This document shows positions 49,600 through 58,643 of a stretch of DNA of 64,000 bases, in pieces. The first letter of the stretch is position 1, and every line of letters starts with the position of its first letter. Both the position numbers and the translations under genes were made by a program. The notes beneath the pieces are model-generated. The model was not told the DNA's origin. It did no database searches and was given only the letters and a program-made list of their open reading frames with translations. The stretch spans positions 4,591,001-4,655,000 of the forward strand of contig NZ_CP045644.1 of the NCBI RefSeq assembly GCF_009498455.1. The letters are read 5' to 3'. The stretch comes from Variovorax paradoxus (GTDB lineage: Bacteria > Pseudomonadota > Gammaproteobacteria > Burkholderiales > Burkholderiaceae_C).

Positions 49600-50454
49600 A
49601 TGAAACGTATTGCCATCACGGGTGCCGCAGGACTGGTGGGAACCGGCCTGCGCGCGCAATTGCTGAAGCGCGGCTATCGCGTGCTGTCGCTGGACATCAA
49701 GCAGGTTCAGAATATTGCCGCCCATGAGGAAGCTGCCGTCGTCGATATCACCGACCAGGCGGCCATGACGCAGCAACTGCAGGGCTGCGACGCCGTGGTG
49801 CACCTCGCGGCTTGCACCACGGATGCCCCCTGGACCGAGCAGGTCAAGCTCAGCGTGGAGGGCTGCATCAGCGTGTTCGATGCCGCGCGCGATGCCGGCG
49901 TGCGCCGCGTTGTCTACGCCAGCTCTCACCATGTGGTCGGCATGCACCCGCGTGTGCCGCATGGGCCACGGATGGGCAACACGGCCATCCTGCGGCCAGA
50001 CAGCCGCTACGCGGTCGGCAAGGCCTTCGGCGAGTCAATTGGCGCCTTGTATGCCTACAAGTACGGCATGCAGGTACTGTCGGTGCGCATCGGAAACGTG
50101 AATACGCGGCCGATCGACCGCCGCCGCATGGGCAGTTGGGTCAGCTGGCGCGACCTGGCGCAGCTCGTCGCCATAGGCATCGAGCGCGAGGATCTGGTGT
50201 TCGAGATCGTCTATGGCGTCTCCGATGCCACGGGCCGCCACTACAACAACGCTGCGGCCTATGCGTTGGGGTATCTGCCCGAGGATGGTTCGGAGGGTTG
50301 GGATGATGAAGTGCTGCGCGAAGACCCGCCGCCCGCAGCCGGCAGCAAGGCTGCACGCTCTGCTGCTGAAATCACGTTGGGTGGCCAGTTTTCGCAATCC
50401 GAGTACGAGGGCAGCACGGACCGACTGCTGCCGCATGCCAGGAACGCCGCATGA
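49600..50454 (+). CDS. NAD-dependent epimerase/dehydratase family protein, uronate dehydrogenase-like
   Basis: Extended-SDR protein of 284 residues. Cofactor motif is TGAAGLVGTGL at the N-terminus and the catalytic pair is Tyr137-x3-Lys141 (YAVGK). Segments VVYASSHHVVGMHPR and YKYGMQVLSVRIGNV, and its size, resemble bacterial uronate dehydrogenase (Udh), which oxidises glucuronate or galacturonate to the aldarolactone. Context with galactarate dehydratase supports this. The C-terminal 40 residues are low-complexity and polar. It overlaps the next gene by ATGA. A different sugar epimerase role cannot be excluded. Confidence 0.82.
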   Translation: MKRIAITGAAGLVGTGLRAQLLKRGYRVLSLDIKQVQNIAAHEEAAVVDITDQAAMTQQLQGCDAVVHLAACTTDAPWTEQVKLSVEGCISVFDAARDAGVRRVVYASSHHVVGMHPRVPHGPRMGNTAILRPDSRYAVGKAFGESIGALYAYKYGMQVLSVRIGNVNTRPIDRRRMGSWVSWRDLAQLVAIGIEREDLVFEIVYGVSDATGRHYNNAAAYALGYLPEDGSEGWDDEVLREDPPPAAGSKAARSAAEITLGGQFSQSEYEGSTDRLLPHARNAA

Positions 50455-51542
50455 AGATCGCGCACATCGACATCATCGAGGCGGTCATCCCGTTCGACGA
50501 TGGTGGCAGCGGCATGGGCATCACGCCGGACCGGTGGGATTCGCTCGAGTTCGTGCTGGTGCGGGTGGAGACCGACACCGGCGTTGTGGGCTGGGGCGAA
50601 TGCTTCGCCTATTCCTGCCGCGCCGCGGTCGCCACGGCCGCGCGCAGCATGGTTGCGCCCCTGCTGCAGGGCCGCGAACTGCCAGTCACACCCGAGGCGC
50701 TGATGCTGGAGGTGCAGCGCCGCCTGCACCTGTTCGGCCGCTATGGCATCACGATGTTCGCGATCTCGGGCTTCGACATCGCGCTGTGGGACATCGCCGC
50801 CAAGGCCCAGGGCCGGCCGCTGCATTCGCTGTTGGGCGACGCGTGCCGCAGCGAGATCCCGGCCTATGCGAGCCTCGTGCGCTACGGCGACGCTGCATTG
50901 GTGCGCAAATACTGCCATGAAGCCATTGCACAAGGCTATCGCTACATCAAGCTGCATGAGATCGAGCCCGACATCATCCGCGCCGGCCGTGCCGCGATCG
51001 GGCCGGACATCGGCCTGTCCGTGGATGTCAACTGCGCATGGTCGACCGAGCAGGCCCGCGAGCGCATTGCGATGCTGAGCGAAGTGGACGCGATGTGGAT
51101 CGAGGAGCCGGTGTTCCCGCCCGAGGACATCCGCACTCAGGCTCAGCTGAACGCGGCGTTCCCGGTGGGAGCCGGCGAGAACGCCTGCACGCGCCATGAG
51201 TTCGCGCGCATGCTCGAGGCCGGCGCGGTGCGCTATGCCCAGCCCTCGGTCATCAAGATCGGCGGCGTCACCGAGTTCGTGGCGGCCGCGGCGCTGGCGC
51301 AGGCGCAGGGTGTGACGGTGATGCCGCATTCGCCGTACTTTGGCCCCGGCTACTTCGCCACGCTGCAGCTTAGCGCGGGGCTGGCCGGTGAGCCGCTGTT
51401 CGAGCACCTGTACGTGCAACCCGCCGCTGACCTGGCCCTGGGCGGCACGCCGCTACCGCAGCAAGGCACGGTGAGCATCCCGCAGGTCCCGGGCCACGGT
51501 TTCGAGCCCGACCCCCAGGTGCTGGCGCGCTGGCGCATCTAG
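50451..51542 (+). CDS. Mandelate racemase / muconate lactonizing enzyme family protein (sugar-acid enzyme)
   Basis: Enolase-superfamily protein of 363 residues. Metal ligands are Asp194 (VDVN), Glu220 (WIEEPV) and Glu245 (GAGEN), and a His295 (MPHSPYFGPG) takes the place of the C-terminal base. The end of the second barrel strand reads Lys167-Leu-His169, not Lys-x-Lys, so the catalytic base set differs from the neighbour at 47303. Likely roles are sugar-acid dehydratase or aldarolactone cycloisomerase (Gci-type), the latter fitting its coupling to a Udh-like gene. It is the last gene before the bidirectional terminator. Confidence 0.87.
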   Translation: MKIAHIDIIEAVIPFDDGGSGMGITPDRWDSLEFVLVRVETDTGVVGWGECFAYSCRAAVATAARSMVAPLLQGRELPVTPEALMLEVQRRLHLFGRYGITMFAISGFDIALWDIAAKAQGRPLHSLLGDACRSEIPAYASLVRYGDAALVRKYCHEAIAQGYRYIKLHEIEPDIIRAGRAAIGPDIGLSVDVNCAWSTEQARERIAMLSEVDAMWIEEPVFPPEDIRTQAQLNAAFPVGAGENACTRHEFARMLEAGAVRYAQPSVIKIGGVTEFVAAAALAQAQGVTVMPHSPYFGPGYFATLQLSAGLAGEPLFEHLYVQPAADLALGGTPLPQQGTVSIPQVPGHGFEPDPQVLARWRI

Positions 51543-51561
51543 ATTCCGGTCTCCAAAGACG

Positions 51562-51597
51562 AAGGCCATTCCCGCATACGCGGGAGTGGCCTTTTTT
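51562..51597. terminator. Rho-independent bidirectional terminator
   Basis: A 14-bp stem (51562-51575 with 51580-51593, one G-T wobble) with the loop ATAC, followed by six T on the plus strand (51592-51597). An A-rich start gives some terminator character on the minus strand too. It separates the convergent plus-strand block (46284-51542) and minus-strand block (58550-51608). Confidence 0.92.
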
Positions 51598-51607
51598 GCA
51601 GGGTGCC

Positions 51608-52420
51608 TCAACCGCCCTTGCTCAGCTCAGCCGGCAGGTCCGTGCCGTGGAACTTGCGGTAGATCGCGTTGAGCTTGCCGTCGGCCATGCGGTTCTTGAC
51701 CCACTGGTCCAGGTAGGCCTTGAGTTCGGCGTCGTTCTTGCGCAGGCCGATGCCCACCGGGAACTGGGTGAAGATGAACTTGGGTTCGATCTGGCGTGCC
51801 GGGTTGCGCGCGGCCACGGTCGTCAACGTGGCCGGCTCCTGCACCACGATGTCGACCTGGCCGCTGGCCAGCGCAGTCATGTTGGTGGCTTCGTCGTCGA
51901 AGCGCAGAACCTCCACGCCCAGATCCTTGGCCTTCTTGGTCAGTTCCACGTCGCCGGTGGTGGCGCGCGTGACGCCTACGCGTTTGCCCTTGAGGTCGGA
52001 TTCGCTCTTGAGCACCACGTTCTTCGGCGCGCCGACGATCTGCACAGCGCTGGCGTAGGGCTGCGAAAAGTCGATCACCTTGAGCCGCTCGGGCGTGATC
52101 GAGAAGGTCGACAGCACCACGTCGGCCTTGCGCGTCTGCAGGAAGGGAATGCGGTTGGGGCCGGTCACCTCGACGATCTCCAGCTTCACGCCGAGGTCGG
52201 CGGCTAGCAGCTCGGCAGCCTCCATGTCCGAGCCGGTCATTTTGAGCTTGTCGTCCTTGTAGCCCCATGGCGGGCGGCCGAACTCCAGGGCGACCTTGAG
52301 GGTCTTGGCCTGACGGATGGTGGCGAGGGTGTCCTGCTGGGCGTGGGCGGGCAGGGCACCTGTCAGCAGGCCGGCCGCGCCGAGGGCCGCCAGGGGAAAA
52401 ATGTGTCGCCGAGAAATCAC
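51608..52420 (-). CDS. ABC transporter substrate-binding protein, polar amino-acid type (SBP_bac_3)
   Basis: Receptor of 270 residues with a signal peptide containing RR (MISRRHIFPLAALGAAGLL, ending AHAQ). Mature opening DTLATIRQAKTLKVALEFGRPP. Paralogous to 48654, 54734 and 55579. It is the last gene of the minus-strand block, 20 bp after the ATPase gene. Confidence 0.9.
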   Translation of the reverse strand: MISRRHIFPLAALGAAGLLTGALPAHAQQDTLATIRQAKTLKVALEFGRPPWGYKDDKLKMTGSDMEAAELLAADLGVKLEIVEVTGPNRIPFLQTRKADVVLSTFSITPERLKVIDFSQPYASAVQIVGAPKNVVLKSESDLKGKRVGVTRATTGDVELTKKAKDLGVEVLRFDDEATNMTALASGQVDIVVQEPATLTTVAARNPARQIEPKFIFTQFPVGIGLRKNDAELKAYLDQWVKNRMADGKLNAIYRKFHGTDLPAELSKGG

Positions 52421-52440
52421 GGTTGCTCCTTGTGTAGAAA

Positions 52441-53169
52441 TCAGGCCTCGGCGCTGACGAACTGCGCCAACTCGGGCGTCGAGGGCTTGCGCAGGATGTC
52501 GGCGGTGCCGCTTTCGTGCACCTTGCCGTCGCGCATGTAGATCACCTTGTGGGCCACGTTGCGCGCGAAGGCCATCTCGTGCGTGACCAGCACCATGGTC
52601 ATGCCGTCCTTGGCCAACTGCTCCATGACGCGCAGCACCTCGCCGGTGAGCTGCGGGTCCAGCGCGGAGGTCACCTCGTCGAACAGCATCAGCTTGGGTT
52701 CCATCGCCAGGCTGCGGGCGATGGCCACGCGTTGCTGCTGGCCGCCCGAGAGCTGCTCGGGGTAGGCCGACATCTTTTCCTTCAGGCCCACCTTGGCCAG
52801 CACCGCGGTGGCGATCTCGCGGGCCTCGGACGCCTTGATGCCCTTGACCGTGCGCGGCGCCAGCGTCACGTTCTGCTCCACCGTCAGGTGCGGGAACAGG
52901 TTGTAGCTCTGGAACACGATGCCCACGTCGCGACGCAGCCTCTTCACGTCCAGGCGCGGATCGTGCAGCGCGTGACCGCAGACCGTCAGCTCGCCCTGGT
53001 CGATCTTCTCCAGCCGGTCCATGCAGCGCAGCGCCGTGCTCTTGCCCGAGCCGCTCTGGCCGATGATGGCGGCCACCTGGCCCCGTTCCACATCGAAGCT
53101 GACGCCGCGCAGCACATGGTTGGTGCCAAAGGTCTTGTGGATGTTGCTGAGTTCAACGACGGCTGACAT
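52441..53169 (-). CDS. Amino-acid-type ABC transporter ATP-binding protein (GlnQ-like)
   Basis: ATPase of 242 residues. Walker A IIGQSGSGKST, Q-loop FQSYNLFPH, signature LSGGQQQRVAIA, Walker B LMLFDEVTSALDP and switch His in VTHEM are all intact. It powers the permease pair encoded upstream; its 5' end overlaps the permease gene by 17 bp. Confidence 0.95.
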   Translation of the reverse strand: MSAVVELSNIHKTFGTNHVLRGVSFDVERGQVAAIIGQSGSGKSTALRCMDRLEKIDQGELTVCGHALHDPRLDVKRLRRDVGIVFQSYNLFPHLTVEQNVTLAPRTVKGIKASEAREIATAVLAKVGLKEKMSAYPEQLSGGQQQRVAIARSLAMEPKLMLFDEVTSALDPQLTGEVLRVMEQLAKDGMTMVLVTHEMAFARNVAHKVIYMRDGKVHESGTADILRKPSTPELAQFVSAEA

Positions 53170-53800
53170 TAAGCTTCCTTTCGAGCTTGCGGGCCTGCCG
53201 GGACAAGGGATAGCAGACCGCGAAATACAGAAGACCGGCCAGCCCGAAGTACAGGAATGGCTGGAACGTGGTGTTGTTGAGGACCTTGGCGTTGTAGGAG
53301 AGCTCGGTGTAGCCCACCACCAGCGAGGCCACGGACGTGTTCTTCACGATCTGCACCATGAAGCCCACGGTGGGCGGCGTGGCCAGCCGCAGGCCCTGCG
53401 GCAGCACCACCATCCGCATGCGCTGTGCGCGCGACAGGCCCAGGCATTCGGCGGCCTCCCACTGCGACTTGGGCACGGCCTCCAGGCAGCCGCGCCAGAT
53501 CTCGCCCAGATAAGCGCCGGCGTAGAAGGTCATGGCCAGCGTGGCCGCGAACAGCGGGTTGACCGACTGCATGCCCAGCAGGCTGGGGCCGTAGAAGCAC
53601 AGGCCCATCAGCACCAGCAGCGGCAGGCCCTGCATGAACTGGATGTAGGCCTGTGTGACGCAGGCGACCACGCGCAGCGGCGAGATGCGCGCCAGCGCGA
53701 TGACCAGGCCGAACAGCCCGCCGAACAGGAAGGTCAGCAGGCTCAGCAGCACTGTGCCCCACAGGCCCTGCAGCAGCGAGCCGATGTATTGCATGTTCAT
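53153..53800 (-). CDS. Amino-acid-type ABC transporter permease (HisM/GlnP-like)
   Basis: Inner-membrane protein of 215 residues with about five hydrophobic segments. The HEQ-type loop reads EAAECLGLSRAQRMRMVVLPQGLR, and FMVQIVKNTSVASLVVGYTEL is the family C-terminal hallmark. An alternative start is 6 bp downstream (53794). Pairs with 53814-54497. Confidence 0.93.
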   Translation of the reverse strand: MNMQYIGSLLQGLWGTVLLSLLTFLFGGLFGLVIALARISPLRVVACVTQAYIQFMQGLPLLVLMGLCFYGPSLLGMQSVNPLFAATLAMTFYAGAYLGEIWRGCLEAVPKSQWEAAECLGLSRAQRMRMVVLPQGLRLATPPTVGFMVQIVKNTSVASLVVGYTELSYNAKVLNNTTFQPFLYFGLAGLLYFAVCYPLSRQARKLERKLNVSRR

Positions 53801-53813
53801 GTTGCGGGCTCCC

Positions 53814-54497
53814 TCAGATTGGCGTGCCGAGCTTGCGCCGGCGCGTGAACAGGGCCAGGTTCAGCAGCCAGAAGGCCGCGCGCAGCAGCATCGACAGCGC
53901 CAGGTACACGATGCCGAGCACCACGAACACCTCGAAGTTGCGGAAGGTGTCGCTCTGCACGCGGTTGGAGATGCCGAACAGCTCCTCGACCCCGACCGAC
54001 GACAGGATGCTGGAGGCCAGCATCAGCAGCACGTACTGGCTGGCCAGCGACGGGTACACGCGCTCCATGGCCGGGCGAAGCACCACATGCAGGTAGACCT
54101 GCGTGCGCGACAAGCCCAGGCATTCCGCCGCCTCCAGCTGCCCCGGCTGGATCGAGTCGATGCCCGCGCGCATGATCTCGGTGGTGTAGGCGCCGATGTT
54201 GACCACCAGCGCGATGGTGGCGCCCACCAGGATGGGCAGGCGCAGGCCGATGCTCGCCATGCCGAAGATCAGGAAGTAGCTCTGGATCAGCAGCGGTGTG
54301 TTGCGGATGGCTTCCACATAGCCGGCCACGATGCGTTGCAGCCAGGTCGGACCGCTGGTGCGCGCGATGGCGCACAGCGTGCCGAACAGAAAGCCGATGA
54401 TGGTGGCAAAGAAGGTCAGCCGCAGCGTGACCCAGGCGCCTTCGGCGAACAGCGGCCAGAACGCCAGCACGGCGCCGAAATCGAATTCGTAGTTCAA
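53814..54497 (-). CDS. Amino-acid-type ABC transporter permease (HisQ/GlnP-like)
   Basis: Inner-membrane protein of 227 residues. Family features are VEAIRNTPLLIQSYFLIFG and the coupling loop EAAECLGLSRTQVYLHVVLRPA. It lies 13 bp before the second permease gene. 236 bp separates it from the upstream receptor gene; that gap has no gene and only a short direct repeat (GTTCGGG twice near 54650-54665), so a separate promoter is possible. Confidence 0.93.
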   Translation of the reverse strand: MNYEFDFGAVLAFWPLFAEGAWVTLRLTFFATIIGFLFGTLCAIARTSGPTWLQRIVAGYVEAIRNTPLLIQSYFLIFGMASIGLRLPILVGATIALVVNIGAYTTEIMRAGIDSIQPGQLEAAECLGLSRTQVYLHVVLRPAMERVYPSLASQYVLLMLASSILSSVGVEELFGISNRVQSDTFRNFEVFVVLGIVYLALSMLLRAAFWLLNLALFTRRRKLGTPI

Positions 54498-54733
54498 GGG
54501 GTGGATCTCGGGTGAGGCCGCTGCGTGGCGCGGGGCTGGCAGCGGAGAAGAGGAAGGGCAGAGCTCATGGTGCGAGGGGAGGGCGTCCCACCATCCGGAC
54601 AGGTGATGGAAGACGCGTGCCGGGAATGCTAAAGAGCACCCCGGTGTTCGGGACGTTCGGGGTTAACCCGAGTCGCCCGGAATCGTCCCGATGGGTGGGA
54701 CGCAACCCCTTGCGTTGGCGTGCGCAGCAGCGT

Positions 54734-55546
54734 TCAGGAAGCGGACTTGAGCACCGCCGCAGGCAGATCCGCGCCTTGGTGCTTGCGGTAGATCGCCTGC
54801 AGCTTGCCGTTCTTGAGCTGTGCCTGGATCCAGCGGTCGACCCACTCCTTCATGCGTGTGTCGCCTTTGCGCAGGCCGACGCCGAACAGGGATTCCTGCA
54901 AGGGCAGCTTGGGCTCCAGCTGCCGCGCGGGCGCCTTCTGGTTGATCAGGGCGATCAGCGTGGTGGCCTGCGCGATCACGTCCATCTGGCCGCTGACCAC
55001 GGCGGTCATGGTCGTGGCCTCGTCCTCGAAGCGCACGATCTCGGCGCCGTGCGGCGCGAGCTTTGTCACGTCGGCGTCGTTGGTGGTGCCGCGCGTGACG
55101 GCGATGCGCTTGCCCGCCAGGTCCGCCGGCGTGCGGATGACCATGGACTTCGGTGCGGCCACGAACGTGGAGATGCCGGAGTACGGAATGGAGAAGTCGA
55201 TCGCCTTCAGGCGCTCGGGCGTGATGGTCATGGCCGAGATCACGATGTCGGCGCGGTTGGTGATCAGCAGCGGAATGCGGTTCGCCCCGTTGGTGGTCAC
55301 GATCTCCAACTCCGCGCCCAGGTCCTTGGCCAGCAACTGGGCGGTCTCGACTTCCGAGCCGGTCACCTCCAGCTTGTCGTTCTTGTACGACCAGGGTGGT
55401 ACGTTGAGATCGATCGCGATCCGGATCTTGCGGCTCTCCTGCACTTTGGCGAGCGTATCGGACTGGGCCAGGGCGGAAGGCGCCCACAGGGTGAACGCGG
55501 CGGCGCACAGGGCGCCGAGGAAGCGGCCGGAATGGCGCATGGTCAT
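54734..55546 (-). CDS. ABC transporter substrate-binding protein, polar amino-acid type (SBP_bac_3)
   Basis: Receptor of 270 residues with a signal peptide (about 1-28, ending ALAQ) and mature opening DTLAKVQESRKIRIAIDLNVPP. It is the closest in sequence to the plus-strand receptor at 48654 (both have NGANRIP and ITADIV/TADIV-like segments). 32 bp after the fourth receptor gene, same strand. Confidence 0.9.
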   Translation of the reverse strand: MTMRHSGRFLGALCAAAFTLWAPSALAQSDTLAKVQESRKIRIAIDLNVPPWSYKNDKLEVTGSEVETAQLLAKDLGAELEIVTTNGANRIPLLITNRADIVISAMTITPERLKAIDFSIPYSGISTFVAAPKSMVIRTPADLAGKRIAVTRGTTNDADVTKLAPHGAEIVRFEDEATTMTAVVSGQMDVIAQATTLIALINQKAPARQLEPKLPLQESLFGVGLRKGDTRMKEWVDRWIQAQLKNGKLQAIYRKHQGADLPAAVLKSAS

Positions 55547-55578
55547 GGCGGTGTCCTTGATGTTGATCTTGGCGGGGA

Positions 55579-56403
55579 TCAGGCGCCTGCGGCACGCGCG
55601 ACATCAGGCGACAGGTCGGCGTTGTGGTGCTTGCGGTAGATGGCGTTGAGCTTGCCGTTGCGCAGGTTCTCGCGCACCCAGTCGTCCACGCGGGCTTTCA
55701 GGCGAGTCTCGTTCTTGCGGATGCCGATGCCCGTGAGGTTGGTCTTGACCACCAGCTTGGGCTCCATCGCCAGCTCCGGCCGCCGCTGGTTGACCGGGGC
55801 CAGCAGGGCGGGCGCCGTGCAATAGAACTCGGCCTGGCCGCTGAGAACCGCGGTGATGGCGGTCGCATCGTCGTCGAAGCGCACGACCTCGGTGCCGGGC
55901 TTGACGACCTTGGTCAGCTCGGCGTCGTTGGTGCTGCCGCGCACCACGGCCACCTTGCGGCCCACTAGGTCGTCCATGCGGGCCAGCGGCGTGGCGCGCT
56001 GTGCGCCCACGATGACCTGGATGCCGGAATACGGCACCGAGAAATCAATCACCTTCTCGCGTTCCGGCGTGATCGACAGCGTGGAGATCACCAGATCGGT
56101 CTTGTCGGTCAGCACGTACGGGATGCGGCTGGCTGGATTGGTCGGCACGATCTCCAGTTTGAAGCCCAGGTCCTTGGCCAGAAGTTCGGCGACCTCGACC
56201 TCCGACCCTGCGAACGCGAGCTTGGCGTCCTTGGCGGAGTAGGGTGGCGCGGCCGGGTCGATCGAGATGCGCAGCACACCGCTCTTGGTGATGCTGTCCA
56301 ACGCGTCGGCGTGGGCTGGCGCCCAGGCCACGTTGGCGAGCGTGCAGGCGAGGGCGGCCTGTAGCCAGGCGCGGCGAAGGTTGGGTATGGGACGGTGGTG
56401 CAT
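55579..56403 (-). CDS. ABC transporter substrate-binding protein, polar amino-acid type (SBP_bac_3)
   Basis: Receptor of 274 residues with a signal peptide (about 1-32, ending AHAD) and mature opening LDSITKSGVLRISIDPAAPP. It is the most divergent of the four paralogues. 42 bp after the Ldh-family gene. Two adjacent receptor genes before one permease pair suggest ligand diversification. Confidence 0.9.
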   Translation of the reverse strand: MHHRPIPNLRRAWLQAALACTLANVAWAPAHADALDSITKSGVLRISIDPAAPPYSAKDAKLAFAGSEVEVAELLAKDLGFKLEIVPTNPASRIPYVLTDKTDLVISTLSITPEREKVIDFSVPYSGIQVIVGAQRATPLARMDDLVGRKVAVVRGSTNDAELTKVVKPGTEVVRFDDDATAITAVLSGQAEFYCTAPALLAPVNQRRPELAMEPKLVVKTNLTGIGIRKNETRLKARVDDWVRENLRNGKLNAIYRKHHNADLSPDVARAAGA

Positions 56404-56445
56404 GTCTTGTCTCCTGGTCGTGTTGTGTGTGAAAGGAATTTGGAA

Positions 56446-57525
56446 TCAGGCCGTCTGGGCATCGCGCTGGTTCAGCGCCTGCGGCAGCGCGAGGCCACAG
56501 GCCGAGGCGTACGGCGCCAGGCCGTCGAGGATGGCCTGGTCTAGCACCACGCCCTCGGCCAGTGCCGTGCGCTGCCGCGCCATGGCCTGGTCGCCGGGCA
56601 CGCGCACGCGGTCCACGCCAGGACGTGGCGGGTTCGCGTGGCAGGCTTCGATCAGCCAGTCGGTCTCGTCAGTGAATGCGCAGCGGCCACCGAAGGCTGC
56701 CGGGTCCAGCACCTGCAGGAAGGTGTTCATCACGGTGCCGGTGGGACCGTCGCGGCGGCCGTAGCCCGACAGGCCCTGCGTCAGCGACTCGACGAGCAAG
56801 GCCATCGCGTAGCCCTTGTGGCCGTGGTCCAGTCCCCCGACGGGCAGCAGGCTGCCGTCGCCCTGCAGCAGCACGGCAGGGTCGTCCGTGGGCTCACCGT
56901 GTGCGTCCATCACCCACTGGCCCGGGAGCCGGCCGCCGGCCTTGGCCACCTGCGTCGAACGCTTGATGGTGGTGATGGAGCAACTGATGTCCAGCAGCAC
57001 AGGGTCGCCGCCGCTGGGCATGCCGGCGGCCAGGGGGTTGGGGGTGAACACACCTCGTGTGCCGCCAAAAGGGGCAACGCCGCTGTGCGCGGGGCCCGAG
57101 CAGGCCAGAACCACCATCAGCCCGCGCTCGGTCAGGCGCGGCAGATAGGTTGCCAGCGCACCGGTGTGGTAGCCGTTGGCGATCGTGCAGGTGACGACGC
57201 CGTGCGCCTCGATGCGCTCCAGCGCCACGTCGATCGCGCGGTCGATGAGCCAGGCGCCCGGCAGGCGCCGGCCGTTCCAGGCCACGCAGGCACCGCGGTC
57301 GGAGAGCACCTCGGGCTCGCCGTGCAACGCCATGGCGCCGCTGCGTGCCTCCTGCAGGTACCAGGGGGCGATGGCCAGCCCATGGGTCGTGTGGCCCATC
57401 ATGTCGGCCGTGACCAGCGAGCGCACCACGCTGTCGATCTTGTCGGACGCGAGGCCGGCCGCCTCGAACAGTTGGCGCGCGAACGCGCGGACGGCGGCGA
57501 CGTCGTAGCGCGGGCCCTCGCTCAC
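56446..57525 (-). CDS. Ldh-family oxidoreductase (malate/L-lactate dehydrogenase type)
   Basis: Protein of 359 residues of the MDH/LDH2 family (YlbC, ureidoglycolate and related NAD(P)-dependent 2-hydroxy-acid dehydrogenases). Features are GHTTHGLAIAPWYLQ with the conserved catalytic His, TIANGYHTGALATYLP, and PNPLAAGMPSGGDPVLLDIS. GTG 57525 overlaps the epimerase stop as GTGA, with the ribosome site AGGAGCGCACG. A much longer frame (to 58644) is an out-of-frame reading of the epimerase gene. In this context it may interconvert a 2-keto and a 2-hydroxy sugar acid. Confidence 0.9.
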   Translation of the reverse strand: MSEGPRYDVAAVRAFARQLFEAAGLASDKIDSVVRSLVTADMMGHTTHGLAIAPWYLQEARSGAMALHGEPEVLSDRGACVAWNGRRLPGAWLIDRAIDVALERIEAHGVVTCTIANGYHTGALATYLPRLTERGLMVVLACSGPAHSGVAPFGGTRGVFTPNPLAAGMPSGGDPVLLDISCSITTIKRSTQVAKAGGRLPGQWVMDAHGEPTDDPAVLLQGDGSLLPVGGLDHGHKGYAMALLVESLTQGLSGYGRRDGPTGTVMNTFLQVLDPAAFGGRCAFTDETDWLIEACHANPPRPGVDRVRVPGDQAMARQRTALAEGVVLDQAILDGLAPYASACGLALPQALNQRDAQTA

Positions 57526-58550
57526 CGTGCGCTCCTGCCGGCGGCTTCGTCGACCATGTCGAACAACGAATACTTCGGCGCATAGCCCAGCAGTGCGCGC
57601 GCCTTGGCCGCGCTGCCGTGCGTGCGGCCCAGCTCCACGGGGATGCGTGCCTCGACGTAGCGCCGGCCCGTGGCCTCGGCCAGATAGGGGATGAACTCCG
57701 CCAGGCTGACCGGCGTGGCGGGCGCCAGGTTGAAAGTCTCGCCGATGGCCTCGGGCTTGTCGTGGATCAGCAGCAGGCCCTGCACGATGTCGCGCACGTC
57801 GACCAGTTCCTGCGTGTGCGGCTTGCCGTCGGCGTCGCGTGCCAGCAGCAGCGGTTCGTCGGGTGCGACCAGCGGCTCCAGCACGTCCAGGATGCTGCGC
57901 AGTTCGGCCTGGCTCGTGGCGCCCGCATGGTGCGTGCTGCTGGCCTTCAGGTTGCGCACGCGGCCGTTCACGTAGAACGCCGCGCTGGAGTATTCGCCGT
58001 TCGGGTCCAGCAGCTCGTGCGCAGCCTCGATGTGCGAGAACACCGCCGTGCTGATCTTCAGGTTGGGCTCGGAACGCGCGTAGAACGCGGCCATGTCCTC
58101 GCCCAGCAGCTTGCTCAGCCCATAGAACGTATAGGGCTCGCGCGGGTGCAGTTCGTCGGTCGGCCGGTAGCGAGCGAAGCGCGTGGGGTAGACCTGATCG
58201 CTCGACGCGAACACGAGGCGCACCGGCTGCTTGGCGGACTGCTGTGCAGCGGCGCGCAGCACGTTGTAGGTGCCAACCACATTGGCGCTCCAGATCAGGT
58301 CGCGCGCCTGTGGCTGGAACGAGATGGCGGCCGCCATGTGGAACACCGCATCGGCGCCCTCCATGGCCTGGCGCACCGCGGACAGCTCGGCCAGGTCGCC
58401 GACCACGCAGTCGATGCCGGCGCCCTGCGTGGCCGCCAGGTTGCGATCCTGCGGCAGTGCCAGCGTGCGCACGCGCCAGCCCCGTTCCAGCAAGGCGCGC
58501 GCGAGCGTGCCACCGACGCGCCCCGTGGCGCCTGAGACGAAAACCTGCAT
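57522..58550 (-). CDS. NAD-dependent epimerase/dehydratase family protein
   Basis: Extended SDR of 342 residues. Cofactor motif SGATGRVGGTLARALL at the N-terminus, FASSDQVYPT and the catalytic YGLSK, then YVNGRVRNLKASS in the substrate region. Acts on a sugar, sugar acid or nucleotide sugar; related in fold to the Udh-like protein at 49600 but clearly divergent. First gene of the minus-strand block and divergent from a LysR regulator. The ribosome site is AAGGAAGACATCCC. Confidence 0.88.
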   Translation of the reverse strand: MQVFVSGATGRVGGTLARALLERGWRVRTLALPQDRNLAATQGAGIDCVVGDLAELSAVRQAMEGADAVFHMAAAISFQPQARDLIWSANVVGTYNVLRAAAQQSAKQPVRLVFASSDQVYPTRFARYRPTDELHPREPYTFYGLSKLLGEDMAAFYARSEPNLKISTAVFSHIEAAHELLDPNGEYSSAAFYVNGRVRNLKASSTHHAGATSQAELRSILDVLEPLVAPDEPLLLARDADGKPHTQELVDVRDIVQGLLLIHDKPEAIGETFNLAPATPVSLAEFIPYLAEATGRRYVEARIPVELGRTHGSAAKARALLGYAPKYSLFDMVDEAAGRSAR

Positions 58551-58606
58551 GGGATGTCTTCCTTCGAGTATGTTGAACCGGCTCGCACTGTAGGAGCGAT
58601 GCCATC

Positions 58607-58618
58607 CAATTAATATTG
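58607..58618. promoter_or_regulatory. AT-rich inverted repeat, possible LysR site
   Basis: CAAT-4-ATTG in the 93-bp divergent region between the epimerase (58550) and the LysR gene (58644), the only AT-rich stretch nearby. Position fits a LysR-type binding site; evidence is weak. Confidence 0.3.
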
Positions 58619-58643
58619 AAGAAATTTCCGGATTTGATACGCA

